Shown here: positions 33,310 through 42,235 of the stretch, piece by piece
Numbering within the stretch: the stretch's first letter is position 1
Layout of the letters: every line of letters begins with the position of its first letter
From: Oscillibacter valericigenes
GTDB taxonomy: Bacteria; Bacillota; Clostridia; Oscillospirales; Oscillospiraceae
Direction of reading: 5' to 3'
Length of the DNA stretch: 64,000 nucleotides
Assembly (NCBI RefSeq): GCF_021531915.1
Contig: NZ_JAFBIV010000005.1
Coordinates: forward strand, 62,001-126,000
The notes under the pieces: model-generated
What the model was told of the DNA's origin: nothing
The model's database searches: none
Seen by the model: only the letters and a program-made list of their open reading frames with translations
Made by a program: the position numbers and the translations under genes

Positions 33310-34692
33310 TTACTTGCTCAGAGCCTCGTCGATGGCCTTGGCGGCAGTCTTTCCGGCGCCCATGGCCAGGATGACGGTGGCAGCGCCGGTGACGGCGTCG
33401 CCGCCGGCGTAGACGTTCTCCTTGGAGGTCAGGCCGTCCTCGTTGACCACGATGCCGCCCTTCTTGTTGATCTCCAGGCCCTTGGTGGTGGACTTGATCA
33501 GGGGGTTGGGGCTGGTGCCCAGGGACATGATGACGCAGTCCACGTCCAGGTCGAACTCACTGCCGGGAACCTCGATGGGACGGCGGCGGCCGGAAGCGTC
33601 AGGCTCGCCCAGCTCCATCTTGATGCAGCGGATCTTGTTGACATCGTCGTTCTCGTTGGCAAAGATCTCCACGGGATTGCAGAGGGTCTTGAAGATGATG
33701 CCCTCTTCCTCGGCGTGCTCCACCTCTTCCTTACGGGCGGGGAGCTCCTCCATGCCGCGGCGGTAGACGATGTAGACCTCGGCGCCCAGACGCTTGGCGC
33801 AGCGGGCAGCGTCCATAGCCACGTTGCCGCCGCCCACAACAGCCACCTTCTTGGGGTGGATGATGGGGGTGTCGGAGTCGGGCCGGTAGGCCTTCATCAG
33901 GTTAATACGGGTCAGGAACTCGTTGGCGGACAGAACACCCTTGTAGTTGACGCCAGGGATGTCCATGAACATGGGCAGGCCCGCGCCGGAGCCGATGAAC
34001 ACGGCCTCGAAGCCCTGCTCCTCCATCAGCTCGTCCACGGTGATGGTACGGCCGACAACGGTATCGGTGGCGATGGTGACGCCCAGAGCCTTCAGGCCGT
34101 CCACTTCCTTCTGGACGATGGACTTGGGCAGACGGAACTCGGGAATGCCGTAGACCAGCACGCCGCCGGCCAGGTGCAGGGCCTCAAACACGGTGACCTC
34201 GTAACCTTTGCGGGCCAGGTCGCCGGCGCAGGTCAGACCTGCGGGGCCGGAGCCGACTACGGCAACACGGTGACCGTTGGAAGCAGGCTTGACGGGAGCC
34301 TCAGTGCAGTGGGCGTTGTGCCAGTCGGCCACAAAGCGCTCCAGACGGCCGATACCCACGGGATCACCCTTCTTGCCCCGGACGCAGTACTTCTCGCACT
34401 GGCTCTCCTGGGGGCAGACACGGCCGCAGACGGCGGGCAGAGCTGAGGTGGCAGAGATGATCTGATAGGCCTCCTCAAAGTTGCCCTTGGCCACTTCGGC
34501 AATGAATTCGGGGATATGTACCATGACAGGGCAGCCGGTCATGCAGGCGCGGTTCTTGCAGTTCAGGCAGCGCTGGGCCTCGTCCAGTGCCTGCTCCTCG
34601 GTATAGCCCAGAGCAACCTCGTCAAAATTCTTATTGCGAACGTTGGGGTCCTGAGAGGGCATGGGATTTTTCGTCAAAGACATGTTTGCCAT
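33310..34692 (-). CDS. nfnB: NfnB, large subunit of NADH-dependent ferredoxin:NADP+ oxidoreductase (GltD-like)
   Basis: A 460-residue flavoprotein. The N-terminal Fe-S domain has Cys clusters CLNCKNRACMTGCPV and CGRVCPQESQCEKYC (residues about 42-100). Two nucleotide-binding folds follow: VAVVGSGPAGLTCAGDLARK (FAD) and VAVVGGGNVAMDAARCAKRL (NADPH). Such proteins are annotated as glutamate synthase small subunit, but the adjacent NfnA-type partner, and no GltB, argue for NfnAB, which bifurcates electrons between NADPH, NAD+ and ferredoxin. The start at 34692 has AGGAGG ten bases upstream, within the 3' end of nfnA; the genes abut with two bases between. Confidence 0.92.
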   Translation of the reverse strand: MANMSLTKNPMPSQDPNVRNKNFDEVALGYTEEQALDEAQRCLNCKNRACMTGCPVMVHIPEFIAEVAKGNFEEAYQIISATSALPAVCGRVCPQESQCEKYCVRGKKGDPVGIGRLERFVADWHNAHCTEAPVKPASNGHRVAVVGSGPAGLTCAGDLARKGYEVTVFEALHLAGGVLVYGIPEFRLPKSIVQKEVDGLKALGVTIATDTVVGRTITVDELMEEQGFEAVFIGSGAGLPMFMDIPGVNYKGVLSANEFLTRINLMKAYRPDSDTPIIHPKKVAVVGGGNVAMDAARCAKRLGAEVYIVYRRGMEELPARKEEVEHAEEEGIIFKTLCNPVEIFANENDDVNKIRCIKMELGEPDASGRRRPIEVPGSEFDLDVDCVIMSLGTSPNPLIKSTTKGLEINKKGGIVVNEDGLTSKENVYAGGDAVTGAATVILAMGAGKTAAKAIDEALSK

Positions 34693-34694
34693 GA

Positions 34695-35537
34695 TTATTC
34701 GGCCTCCTTCTTGAACAGGTTGCAGGTCTCCTCGTGCTTATGCAGCTCGAACTCCCGGTACATCTGGTTACGCTTGACCGCCAGATCCCAGTCCACCTTG
34801 TGGCCGTCGAAGTCGGGGCCGTCCACGCAGGCGAACTTCATCTCGCCGCCAACGGCCAGACGGCAGCCGCCGCACATGCCGGTACCGTCGATCATGATGG
34901 GGCTCATGGAGACGGTGGTGGGAATGCCATAGGGCTCGGTGGTCTTGGAGACGAATTTCATCATGATCATGGGGCCGATGGCGAACACCTCGTCATACTG
35001 GTTGCCGGCCTCGATCAGTTCCTTCAGAGCGTCGGTAACCAGGCCCTTGCGGCCATAGGAACCGTCGTCGGTACAGACGATCAGCTTATCGCTGGACTTC
35101 TTGAAGTCCTCCTCCAGGATCACCAGATCCTCGCTGCGGAAGCCAACGATGGCATGGACCTCGGCACCGTCATCGTGGAACTTCTTCAGCACAGGATAGG
35201 CGATGGCGCAGCCCACGCCGCCGCCGACCACGCAGACCTTCTTCTTGCCCTCGGTCTCAGTGGCCTTGCCCAGGGGGCCCACAAAGTCCTGCAGGCAGTC
35301 GCCCTCGTTCAGGCGCTTCAGCTTCTCGGTGGTGGCACCCACGGTCTGGACGATGATGGTGACCGTGCCCTTTTCGGGGTTGTAGTCATTGATGGTGATG
35401 GGAATACGCTCACCCATCTCATCCACGCGCAGGATGATGAACTGACCCGGCTGAGCTTTCTTGGCGACCAGGGGAGCCTCAATCTCATATAGAGTCACAG
35501 TCGGACGGAGTTCCTCTTTTCTCACGATACGAAACAT
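34695..35537 (-). CDS. nfnA: NfnA, small subunit of NADH-dependent ferredoxin:NADP+ oxidoreductase
   Basis: A 280-residue protein of the ferredoxin-NADP reductase-like family (sulfide dehydrogenase/PyrK type). Residues 1-95 form the FAD domain (PGQFIILRVDEMGERIPITI); residues 100-225 the NAD-binding domain (VCVVGGGVGCAIAYPVLKKF; FAIGPMIMMKFV). The [2Fe-2S] cluster Cys residues are in DGTGMCGGCRLAVGGEMKFA-C near residues 233-250. Together with NfnB it is a cytosolic electron-bifurcating complex of anaerobes. It is the first gene of the pair; promoter at 35609-35637. Confidence 0.92.
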   Translation of the reverse strand: MFRIVRKEELRPTVTLYEIEAPLVAKKAQPGQFIILRVDEMGERIPITINDYNPEKGTVTIIVQTVGATTEKLKRLNEGDCLQDFVGPLGKATETEGKKKVCVVGGGVGCAIAYPVLKKFHDDGAEVHAIVGFRSEDLVILEEDFKKSSDKLIVCTDDGSYGRKGLVTDALKELIEAGNQYDEVFAIGPMIMMKFVSKTTEPYGIPTTVSMSPIMIDGTGMCGGCRLAVGGEMKFACVDGPDFDGHKVDWDLAVKRNQMYREFELHKHEETCNLFKKEAE

Positions 35538-35575
35538 ACTCTTCCTTCTTTCCCGAATCCATGTATTTTTAATAT

Positions 35576-35605
35576 GCGATGTAGTTTCCCAAACGACATA
35601 TCGCT
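35576..35605. promoter_or_regulatory. Imperfect inverted repeat in the nfnAB leader
   Basis: GCGATGTAGTTT (35578-35589) and AAACGACATATCGC (35591-35604) are reverse-complementary apart from one mismatch and a two-base bulge. The repeat lies just downstream of the nfnAB -10 box. It could be a repressor site or an mRNA hairpin. A Crp/Fnr gene lies 114 bases further on, but the repeat does not match the classical TTGAT/TGTGA half-sites. Confidence 0.4.
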
Positions 35606-35608
35606 GTC

Positions 35609-35637
35609 ATTTTAATATATTAATTCAGGGCAGTCAA
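35609..35637 (-). promoter_or_regulatory. Promoter of nfnAB
   Basis: Minus strand TTGACT (35632-35637), 17-base spacer, TAAAAT (35609-35614), in an AT-rich gap. Confidence 0.7.
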
Positions 35638-35717
35638 TAAATTTCCACCAAATTCATTATCTTTTTTTCGTCAATACCGCAAAAATACTAACAATCCCAT
35701 GTATTGCTTTTTTGTAT

Positions 35718-36404
35718 TTATGAATTCAACGTAAATTTACGTCCATCGGAACACACAATGCCCTCCTCCCGCAGACGCTTTAATTCCCGCATCATGGCGC
35801 TGCGGTCGGTGGCGATGTAATCGGCCAGGGTGCTGAGGGAAAATGGCAGCGTGAAAGTGTTTTTTCCGCCGCTGTCCGCCAGCTGACGGAAGTAACACAG
35901 CAGCTTTTCCCGGATGGAGCGGCGGGACAGGACATCTACCCGCATGGACAGGGCCTGGGCCTTGTCCGCCATCAGCCGGAGCATATTCTGTACCAGCAGG
36001 CTGTGGTGGGTGCAGGCGTTCTCGCACCGTTTGAGGATGTGGGCGTAGTCAATAAACAACACGTCGCAGGGAGTTCTGCAAACCACCTCCAGGCTGTCGT
36101 GTCCGGTTCCGGCAAAAGCCAGTGTCCTGCCAAAAACGCCCCCGGGGAGCAGCTCCTCCATCACCGTGGACACCCCCTCCTCGTCGATGCGGATCAGCGC
36201 GGCCTCTCCCCGTTCCATGATGCCCACGGCATTATTCTTTGGTGTGGAGAGATCATAGATCACATCGTCCGGCCGGAAAGAACGGTGCACTGCCTGAAAA
36301 CAGGTCAGCATTCTGAGGTATTCCTCATAGCTGATGTTCTGAAATAGGGGGCTTTTTTCCAAATCCTGTTGTGTCAGCACAGTGCCCGCCTCCTCTTGTT
36401 GCAT
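35718..36404 (-). CDS. Crp/Fnr-family transcriptional regulator
   Basis: A 228-residue regulator with a cyclic-nucleotide-binding-like beta barrel (residues about 15-130: FRPDDVIYDLSTPKNNAVGI; MEELLPGGVFGRTLAFAGTG) and a C-terminal winged helix (SIREKLLCYFRQLADSGGKN; FSLSTLADYIATDRSAMMRE; LKRLREEGIVCSDGRKFTL). It lacks the N-terminal Cys set of oxygen-sensing FNR, so the signal is unknown. It follows nfnAB's promoter region and is divergent from a CBS-domain gene, which could be its target. The start is one of several Met near 36404. Confidence 0.88.
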   Translation of the reverse strand: MQQEEAGTVLTQQDLEKSPLFQNISYEEYLRMLTCFQAVHRSFRPDDVIYDLSTPKNNAVGIMERGEAALIRIDEEGVSTVMEELLPGGVFGRTLAFAGTGHDSLEVVCRTPCDVLFIDYAHILKRCENACTHHSLLVQNMLRLMADKAQALSMRVDVLSRRSIREKLLCYFRQLADSGGKNTFTLPFSLSTLADYIATDRSAMMRELKRLREEGIVCSDGRKFTLNS

Positions 36405-36573
36405 ATATCACAATTCATATCTTATCAGTTTCCGGCAAAAAAGTAAAGAGCCGCTCCATGCAATCTTCATAAAATGTTCATCACTTTCAGAGGAAATTCT
36501 TGTATATTATGAATAGAGGCTGAAACGCCAAAATACAGGCGGGCTTTCCGTCTTCGAGAAATGAGGCAGCTTC

Positions 36574-37020
36574 GTGAACATTGCTTATTTTCTGCTCCCC
36601 AAAGCTCGCGTCGCGTATCTGTACGACGACTGCACCTTCCGGCAGGGCCTTGAGAAAATGCGGCACCACGGCTATACGGCCATTCCTGTCATCTCCCGCA
36701 GCGGGCAGTACATCGGCACCGTCAGTGAAGGCGATTTTCTGTGGCGTCTCCTCAGCGAGGAGACTGAGCAGCACCACACCATGAAGGACCTGGAGCAGCT
36801 CCAGGTCCGGGACATCCTCCGGGGCAACCAGTATCTGCCTGTACGGATCACCGTCACCATGGATGAGCTGCTGGACAGTGCCATGAATCAAAACTTTATC
36901 CCAGTGGTAGACGACTCAGGCAGCTTTATCGGTATCGTCACCCGCAAGGACATCATCCGCTATTTCGCAGAGCAGAAGCACAGCGGTATTCCCCAAAAGA
37001 ATCTGAAGAAAATTGTATAG
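36574..37020 (+). CDS. Stand-alone CBS-domain pair protein
   Basis: A 148-residue protein (GTG start) consisting of two CBS motifs: residues about 8-60 (CTFRQGLEKMRHHGYTAIPV, ISRSGQYIGTVSEGDFLWRL) and 75-135 (VTMDELLDSAMNQNFIPVVD, GSFIGIVTRKDIIRYF). CBS pairs bind adenine nucleotides (AMP, ATP, SAM, c-di-AMP) and regulate a partner, but this one has no attached domain. ATGAGG precedes the GTG. It is divergent from the Crp/Fnr gene. The IS element at 37021 begins immediately after its stop codon. Confidence 0.85.
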   Translation: MNIAYFLLPKARVAYLYDDCTFRQGLEKMRHHGYTAIPVISRSGQYIGTVSEGDFLWRLLSEETEQHHTMKDLEQLQVRDILRGNQYLPVRITVTMDELLDSAMNQNFIPVVDDSGSFIGIVTRKDIIRYFAEQKHSGIPQKNLKKIV

Positions 37021-38238
37021 GAAAACCCCGGGCTATGCCTAATTTCATTAAGATAACCACCCCAACGTAGCCGCCTCCGGGAGAAAATCTCGGAGGCGGT
37101 TTAGTAAACACATACATCAGAAATGAGGGCACGACAACAGCGTGGAGTTTCCTCCGCGAAAAACGAATATGAAACAACCTCAAATCATCCGGTACCGAAA
37201 ACTGGCTGGGCGCTTTACGCGCATATTCCTCGGTTTTTGCTAGCCAGGCCGAACAGGAAGCGGGAATTTTGCAACCAAAGGCTCCACTTTTGTCGCAGGA
37301 ATAAAGCCAAGCAGGAACTCCCGTGCAATGTGAGCAGCGAAAGCGGCGTTAAGGCGGTAGAGATATTTGCCCTCCGACTGCGTAAAAATGGCATGCAGAC
37401 GAAGCAAGGAAGCAAAATTATAGAGCGTCATTCTGGAAAAGATCTCCTGCTTGATAAATGAGCGCTTTTTGGCATGAAAGTGTGTCAGCGCAAGGGTGTA
37501 TTTCAAATCCCGGAAAGATGTCTCGATGCCCCAGCGTTTGTGGTAAAGCTCGCGGAGTAATGGAGGCGGGAACCGGTCTGCGGGAAGATTGGTGATCACG
37601 GTCTCGTACAGGCCCTCTTTGACCGCAAATCTGACCACACGGAAGGAAATCGGATACAACGCATCGCTTGTGTCCCTGATATAGTCGAAATGAACCTTGC
37701 TGGGGATCCAGCGGTACTTCTGCTCCATGTGCGCCATGTTGTTGTATGCCTCATAGCCGCAGTCCGCTATGAGAATGACCGGTTCTGTGAGTTCCGATCG
37801 GTCCACCAATTCCACAAGCGCTCGAGACTCGTGCTCCTCCTGGCCATCTTGTATGACGGTGTCCAGATAGAGTTGACTTTCCAAGTCATACAGTGCATTC
37901 AAATGCAGCAGGTTGTATCCGCGTCCGTCCTTAGTACTGTTAAAGTAGGCAGCTTTCAGTTCCGTGTGAAATTCCGTTTGGAATCGGTCGTGTATATGGA
38001 CAACTCCTCCCACATTTGGCATATGGTATCCAAAAGTTTTCTTTTCAGGGCTTTTGGGTAGTTTCTCATGGGCGTAACCTCCTTGAAATTGCTCTCAAGG
38101 CGTAGACGCCGATTTTTTCTGTTTTGTCAAGTGTTTTTTGTGACTTTTTCAATTATTTGCAATCACAGACCAAACCGCCTTGCGTACAGTCTGGTCTGTT
38201 GCTTATGTTAATGAGATTCGGCATACCCCGAGGTTTTC
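37021..38238 (-). mobile_element. IS4-type insertion sequence, degenerate
   Basis: The left end GAAAACCCCGGGCTATGCCT (37021-37040), continued by AATTTCATTAAGATAACC, is an imperfect inverted copy of the right end (38201-38238; reverse complement GAAAACCTCGGGGTATGCCG then AATCTCATTAACATAAGC). A subterminal palindrome CCGCCTCCGGGAGA/TCTCGGAGGCGG sits near 37070-37098. The transposase inside has lost internal segments. A second, more deleted copy lies at 8042-8362. I could not identify a target-site duplication. Confidence 0.85.
37240..38069 (-). pseudogene. IS4-family transposase, internally deleted and frameshifted
   Basis: The native start is probably the ATG at 38067-38069, behind AAGGAGGTTACGCCC, giving MRNYPKALKRKLLDTICQMW and ending at a stop after DSKRNFTRN. 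The remaining 260-residue frame (38022-37240) is in another phase and holds the C-terminal catalytic part: PVILIADCGYEAYNNMAHME, FRVVRFAVKEGLYETVITNL, and the conserved YHKRWGIETSFRDLKYTLAL (Y-x2-R-x3-E-x6-K of IS4 transposases). Full-length relatives are about 400-450 residues; the region with the first catalytic Asp is missing, and so is the stretch retained at 8229-8276 (GWKYLIRVKDKQG). It should be inactive. Confidence 0.85.
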
Positions 38239-38248
38239 GTCTAACAAT

Positions 38249-38284
38249 AAAAGGAAGCACATCTGACTGATGTGCTTCCTTTTA
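38249..38284. terminator. Terminator after the FAD oxidoreductase gene
   Basis: AAAAGGAAGCACATC / GATGTGCTTCCTTTT with a five-base loop; on the minus strand the T run follows. It ends 13 bases before the stop at 38297. Confidence 0.9.
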
Positions 38285-38296
38285 TGTTTTCTTGGT

Positions 38297-39694
38297 TCAG
38301 CGCTCTTCCGCGATCTTGCGGCCCATGAGGACGCCCATGATGGAGGCCATCATCAGACCGCGGGTCCAGCCGGAGCTGTCGCCCAGGCAGTGCAGGCCCT
38401 TGAGGCTGGTGTTGAAGTCAGTATCCATCTTCACCCGGTTGGAGTAGAACTTCAGCTCGGGGGAATACAACAGGGTCTCGTAGGCGGCGAAGCCGGGGAC
38501 CACGTAATCCATGGCCTGAATGAAGCCGATGATATTGGTCATGGCCCGGTAGGGCATGGCGGCGGTGATATCACCGGCCACGGCATCCGGCAGGGTGGGC
38601 CGGATGTTGGACTGAGCCAACTCCTTCTGCCAGGTGCGCTTGCCGTCCAGAATGTCGCCGAACCGCTGGACCAGGATCTGGCCGTTGGCTAACATGTTGG
38701 TCAGCTCACCCACCTTCTGGGCGTAGGCGATGGGCTGGTTGAAGGGCACGGAGAAGTTGTGGGAGCAGAGGATGGAGAGGTTGGTGTTGTCGCTCTTCAG
38801 GTCTTTGTAGGAATGGCCGTTGACCACCGCCAGGTTGTTGTCGTAATTCTCCTGGCTGACGAAGCCGCCGGGGTTCTGGCAGAAGGTACGGACCTTGTTC
38901 TTGAAGGGCTTGGGATAGCCCACCAGCTTGGACTCGTACAGCACCCGGTTCACCATCTCCATGACCTCGTTGCGGACCTCCACCCGGACGCCGATGTCCA
39001 CGGTGCCGGGAGCATGGGCGATGTTGTGCTCGGCGCACAGCTTCTCCAGCCAGTCGGCGCCCCGGCGGCCGGTGGCAACGACGGTATGCTTGGCGTAGAT
39101 CTCCAGGTCGGTCTTGCCGTTGGAGACGGAAACGCCCTTACAGACCTCGTCCTCCAGGATCAGGTTGCTGCACTCATAACCGAAGTACATCTCCACGCCG
39201 TTTTCCTGCAGGTACTTCTCAATGGCCAGGTAAATGTCCTGGGCCTTCTCCGTGCCCATGTGGCGGATAGGGCAATCCACCAGCTTGAGGCCCGCGTGGA
39301 TGGCCCGCTTGCGGATCTCCTTCCGCTCCTCCTCATGCTCCAGACCCTCGATGTGGGTATCCGCGCCGAATTCCAGATAGATCTTGTCGGCGTAATTGAT
39401 GGTCTCCTGAGCCAGGTCCTCGCCGATCAGGGAAGGCAGGTCGCCGCCCACCTCGTAGCTCAGGGACAGCTTTCCGTCGGAGAAGGCACCGGCGCCGGAG
39501 AAGCCAGTGGTGATATGGCAGTAAGGCTTGCAGTTGACGCACTTGCGGGTCTTGTCCTTGGGGCAGTGGCGGTTCTCAATGGCCTGTCCCTTTTCCACCA
39601 TGATGATCTTCTGGTGGCTGCCCTTCTTGATCATTTCCAGGGCGGTGAAGATACCGGCAGGGCCGGCGCCGACGATGACAACATCTGTATTCAT
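38297..39694 (-). CDS. NAD(P)/FAD-dependent oxidoreductase (COG2509-type)
   Basis: A 465-residue flavoprotein: Rossmann motif VVIVGAGPAGIFTALEMIKK (residues 5-24), a Cys-rich insert (CPKDKTRKCVNCKPYC, residues about 44-59), GFSGAGAFSDGKLSLS, and a C-terminal FAD-contacting segment GLHCLGDSSGWTRGLMMASI. The family is widespread in anaerobes and described only as an uncharacterised FAD-dependent dehydrogenase; the Cys cluster may hold a metal or act in disulfide exchange. Single gene with its own terminator. Confidence 0.85.
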   Translation of the reverse strand: MNTDVVIVGAGPAGIFTALEMIKKGSHQKIIMVEKGQAIENRHCPKDKTRKCVNCKPYCHITTGFSGAGAFSDGKLSLSYEVGGDLPSLIGEDLAQETINYADKIYLEFGADTHIEGLEHEEERKEIRKRAIHAGLKLVDCPIRHMGTEKAQDIYLAIEKYLQENGVEMYFGYECSNLILEDEVCKGVSVSNGKTDLEIYAKHTVVATGRRGADWLEKLCAEHNIAHAPGTVDIGVRVEVRNEVMEMVNRVLYESKLVGYPKPFKNKVRTFCQNPGGFVSQENYDNNLAVVNGHSYKDLKSDNTNLSILCSHNFSVPFNQPIAYAQKVGELTNMLANGQILVQRFGDILDGKRTWQKELAQSNIRPTLPDAVAGDITAAMPYRAMTNIIGFIQAMDYVVPGFAAYETLLYSPELKFYSNRVKMDTDFNTSLKGLHCLGDSSGWTRGLMMASIMGVLMGRKIAEER

Positions 39695-39722
39695 ATGGCT
39701 CTCTCCTTCTGTCGATTTCCGC

Positions 39723-40943
39723 TCATTTAGCGGATAGTTCCACGGCGTGACGCACCAGGGTGAAGGGCGGCACCTGCCGGGGCAGCTTCATGCGGAAGGT
39801 CATTTGGGGCGTGCGGGGTTCTTCCAGGGGCTGGCCCTCGCTGTCCGTCATATCCGGGACGGTCATGGAGAAGGGCCGCAGGTCCGGACCCACCAGCTCC
39901 ACGGTGTCTCCGGTCCGGAATTTATTGCGCAGGGACAGTCTGGCATTTCCCGCCTCGTCACATTCCGTGACAAGGGCAACCACTTGCCACTCTCTGATAT
40001 AACGGGAGTTTACGTAATACTGGCCGGGGTGTCCATAGTAGAAGCCGGTGGAGTAGGGCCGGTGGCTGACGTGCTCCACCTCATCCCGCCAGACGGGGTC
40101 CAGGGGCTTCCCCGCCGCCGCGTCATCCAGGCAGTGACGGTAGGCTCCGGTGACAATGGCGGCGTAATAGGCGGATTTGGCCCGTCCCTCGATCTTCAGG
40201 CTGGACACGCCCGCGTCGCACAGGTCATCCAGATGGTCGATCATGCACATGTCCCGGGAGTTCAGGATGTAGGAGCCCTGGGCATCCTCCTCAATGGGGA
40301 AATACTCGCCGGGGCGCTTCTCCTCCATCAGGGCGTACTGGTAGCGGCAGGGCTGGGCGCAGGCGCCGCGGCTGGCGTCCCGCCCGGTCATATAGTTGCT
40401 CAGCAGGCACCGGCCCGAGTAGCTGACGCACATGGCGCCGTGAACGAAGGTCTCCAGCTCCAGCTCCGCGGGGATCTTCTCCCGGATGGTACGGATCTCC
40501 TCCAGGCTCAGCTCCCGGGCCAGCACCACCCGGGAGGCACCCAGATCATACCAGGCCCGGGCGGTCTCATAGTTGCAGACGCTGGCCTGGGTGGAGACAT
40601 GGCGGCGGCAGTTGGGGGCATACTTCCCCGCCAGGGTGAAGGCGCCCAGGTCCGCCGCGATGACGGCGTCCACTCCCGCGTCGTTCAGAAGCTCCAGATG
40701 CTCCGGAAGGCGGGAGACCTCATCGTTCCGGGGCATGGTGTTGATGGTGCAGTAGGTCCGGACGCCGTGGCTGTGGGCAAACTCCACCGCCTGGCGCAGT
40801 TCATCCGGGCTAAAATTCCCGGCAAAGGCCCGCATGCCGAAGTCGGTGCCGGCCAGATACACGGCGTCCGCGCCGTACAGGACGGCCATTTTCAGCCGCT
40901 CCATGTCCCCCGCCGGGGCCAGAATCTCAGGTTTCTTTCTCAT
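39723..40943 (-). CDS. Peptidase U32-family protein (RNA-hydroxylation type)
   Basis: A 406-residue U32 protein: MRKKPEILAPAGDMERLKMA at the N-terminus, AVYLAGTDFGMRAFAGNFS, the signature ELETFVHGAMCVSYSGRCLL near residue 165 with further Cys (ACAQPCRY) and the second motif GVSSLKIEGRAKSAYYAAIV. Biochemically studied members (TrhP/YrrO, RlhA) carry out prephenate-dependent hydroxylation of tRNA or rRNA rather than proteolysis, using an Fe-S cluster bound by these Cys. The ATG at 40943 is one base after the mltG stop, with GGAAAC upstream. mltG-U32 pairs are common in Firmicutes. Confidence 0.88.
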   Translation of the reverse strand: MRKKPEILAPAGDMERLKMAVLYGADAVYLAGTDFGMRAFAGNFSPDELRQAVEFAHSHGVRTYCTINTMPRNDEVSRLPEHLELLNDAGVDAVIAADLGAFTLAGKYAPNCRRHVSTQASVCNYETARAWYDLGASRVVLARELSLEEIRTIREKIPAELELETFVHGAMCVSYSGRCLLSNYMTGRDASRGACAQPCRYQYALMEEKRPGEYFPIEEDAQGSYILNSRDMCMIDHLDDLCDAGVSSLKIEGRAKSAYYAAIVTGAYRHCLDDAAAGKPLDPVWRDEVEHVSHRPYSTGFYYGHPGQYYVNSRYIREWQVVALVTECDEAGNARLSLRNKFRTGDTVELVGPDLRPFSMTVPDMTDSEGQPLEEPRTPQMTFRMKLPRQVPPFTLVRHAVELSAK

Positions 40944-40944
40944 A

Positions 40945-42099
40945 TCAGTTTCCAATATACTCGCTGCTGTTGACAAAGTTCAGGTGGTCGTTGTAGTTGG
41001 TGAAGAAACGGTGCCTGTGGTCCTTGCCCAGGGCGTAATAGTAGTAGTCCGTGGTCTCCGGCTCCAGGGCAGCCCGGATGGATGCCATACCCGGATTGGC
41101 GATGGCCGTGGGCGGCAGGCCGGCCTTCTTGTAGAGGTTGTAGGGAGAATCCGTCTCCTTGTCGCTGTTGGTGATGGCACCCTCATGACCGGGCAGAGCA
41201 TACAGCAGCGCCGCGTCGATCTGCAGCATGCCGTAGGTGCCGCCCTTGTCGCCGGGGCCCTCCAGACGATTGTAGATGACAGAGGCGATCTTGCCGTGAT
41301 CCGTACCGTCAGTCTCCTTTTCGATCAGGGAGGCGATGGTGACGATCTTCTGCAGGTCATAGCCCCGCTCTTTGGCCTGGGCCAGCAAGTCGTCATCCAG
41401 ACGACTGTTGAAGGTGGCAATCATCTTGTTCAGAGCCGCTGATGCCTTGCCGTTCACATAGAACTCGTAGGTATCCGGGAACAGGTAGCCCTCCAGACGG
41501 CTGATGTCTTCCGACTCGTTGTCGATAAAATCGTATTTGAAGTTGTAGGTCTGGGCGGCCTTCAACAGGTCCTCCTTGCTGCTGACATTGTTCTTGGCCA
41601 GCAGCTCAATGGTCTCCGCCACGGTGTAGCCCTCCGGGATGGTGACCCGGACGGTCTCCGCCGTCATGTTGCCGGAGGTGCTCCGCATCCCCACGATGAG
41701 AGCACGATAATCCATCTCCGTATTGAGAGTGTACGTCCCCATGCCGATCTTCTCCTCGGCATGGGCGAAATTGGCGAACAGGCGGAAGAACCACTTGTAA
41801 TTGATGAGGCCCGCCTCTTGCAGCTTGTCTGCCACGGTCGCCACTGTGTCCTCGGAGGTGATCTGAATGGTCTCCTCCTTGTACTCCTTGTTGAAGGCGC
41901 ACAGGTCAGAGGCCAGCAGCCAGCCCACGCCTGCCAGCAGGGCCGATGTGACCACCACGAACAGGATATACAGCAGCGGATTGATCCGCTTTTTCTTTTT
42001 TCTCTTGCGGCTCTTGCGGGATACCTGCCGGGGCTGTTCGCTCCTGCGAACCTGTTCCGCATCCCAGCTTGCGGTATCGCCGCGCTTGTAATCAGCCAT
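40945..42099 (-). CDS. mltG: Endolytic transglycosylase MltG
   Basis: A 384-residue protein: a basic cytosolic tail (RKSRKRKKKKR), one transmembrane helix (LLYILFVVVTSALLAGVGWL, about residues 42-61), a LysM-like segment (VTIPEGYTVAETIELLAKNN) and the YceG catalytic domain with LEGYLFPDTYEF, VTIASLIEKETDGTDHGKIA (catalytic Glu) and SPYNLYKKAGLPPTAIANPG. MltG cuts nascent glycan strands and terminates their elongation. I chose the ATG at 42099 because GGAGG lies five bases upstream; the frame has an earlier Met four codons before. It is followed directly by the U32 gene. Confidence 0.95.
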   Translation of the reverse strand: MADYKRGDTASWDAEQVRRSEQPRQVSRKSRKRKKKKRINPLLYILFVVVTSALLAGVGWLLASDLCAFNKEYKEETIQITSEDTVATVADKLQEAGLINYKWFFRLFANFAHAEEKIGMGTYTLNTEMDYRALIVGMRSTSGNMTAETVRVTIPEGYTVAETIELLAKNNVSSKEDLLKAAQTYNFKYDFIDNESEDISRLEGYLFPDTYEFYVNGKASAALNKMIATFNSRLDDDLLAQAKERGYDLQKIVTIASLIEKETDGTDHGKIASVIYNRLEGPGDKGGTYGMLQIDAALLYALPGHEGAITNSDKETDSPYNLYKKAGLPPTAIANPGMASIRAALEPETTDYYYYALGKDHRHRFFTNYNDHLNFVNSSEYIGN

Positions 42100-42235
42100 G
42101 GAAACCTCCATTTCTCTTCGCCGATTCCGACGAAGACACGCGATTTTTTCCCGGCTCTCCGGGGATTTTTCGATTGGCCAGGCTCCATTCGGGCTCCCGG
42201 CGCATAGAATGTCTCAACAAAGTGAGGTGACAATC

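Noticed and set aside
33310-34692. Glutamate synthase small subunit (gltD)
   Set aside because: No gltB-type large subunit is adjacent, while an NfnA-type partner with the 2Fe-2S cysteines directly precedes it in the same operon; NfnB is the better name.
37021-38238. Calling the 37-kb IS an intact, active transposon
   Set aside because: The transposase lacks the N-terminal catalytic part, has an internal gap relative to the 8-kb fragment, and changes reading frame after the native start.
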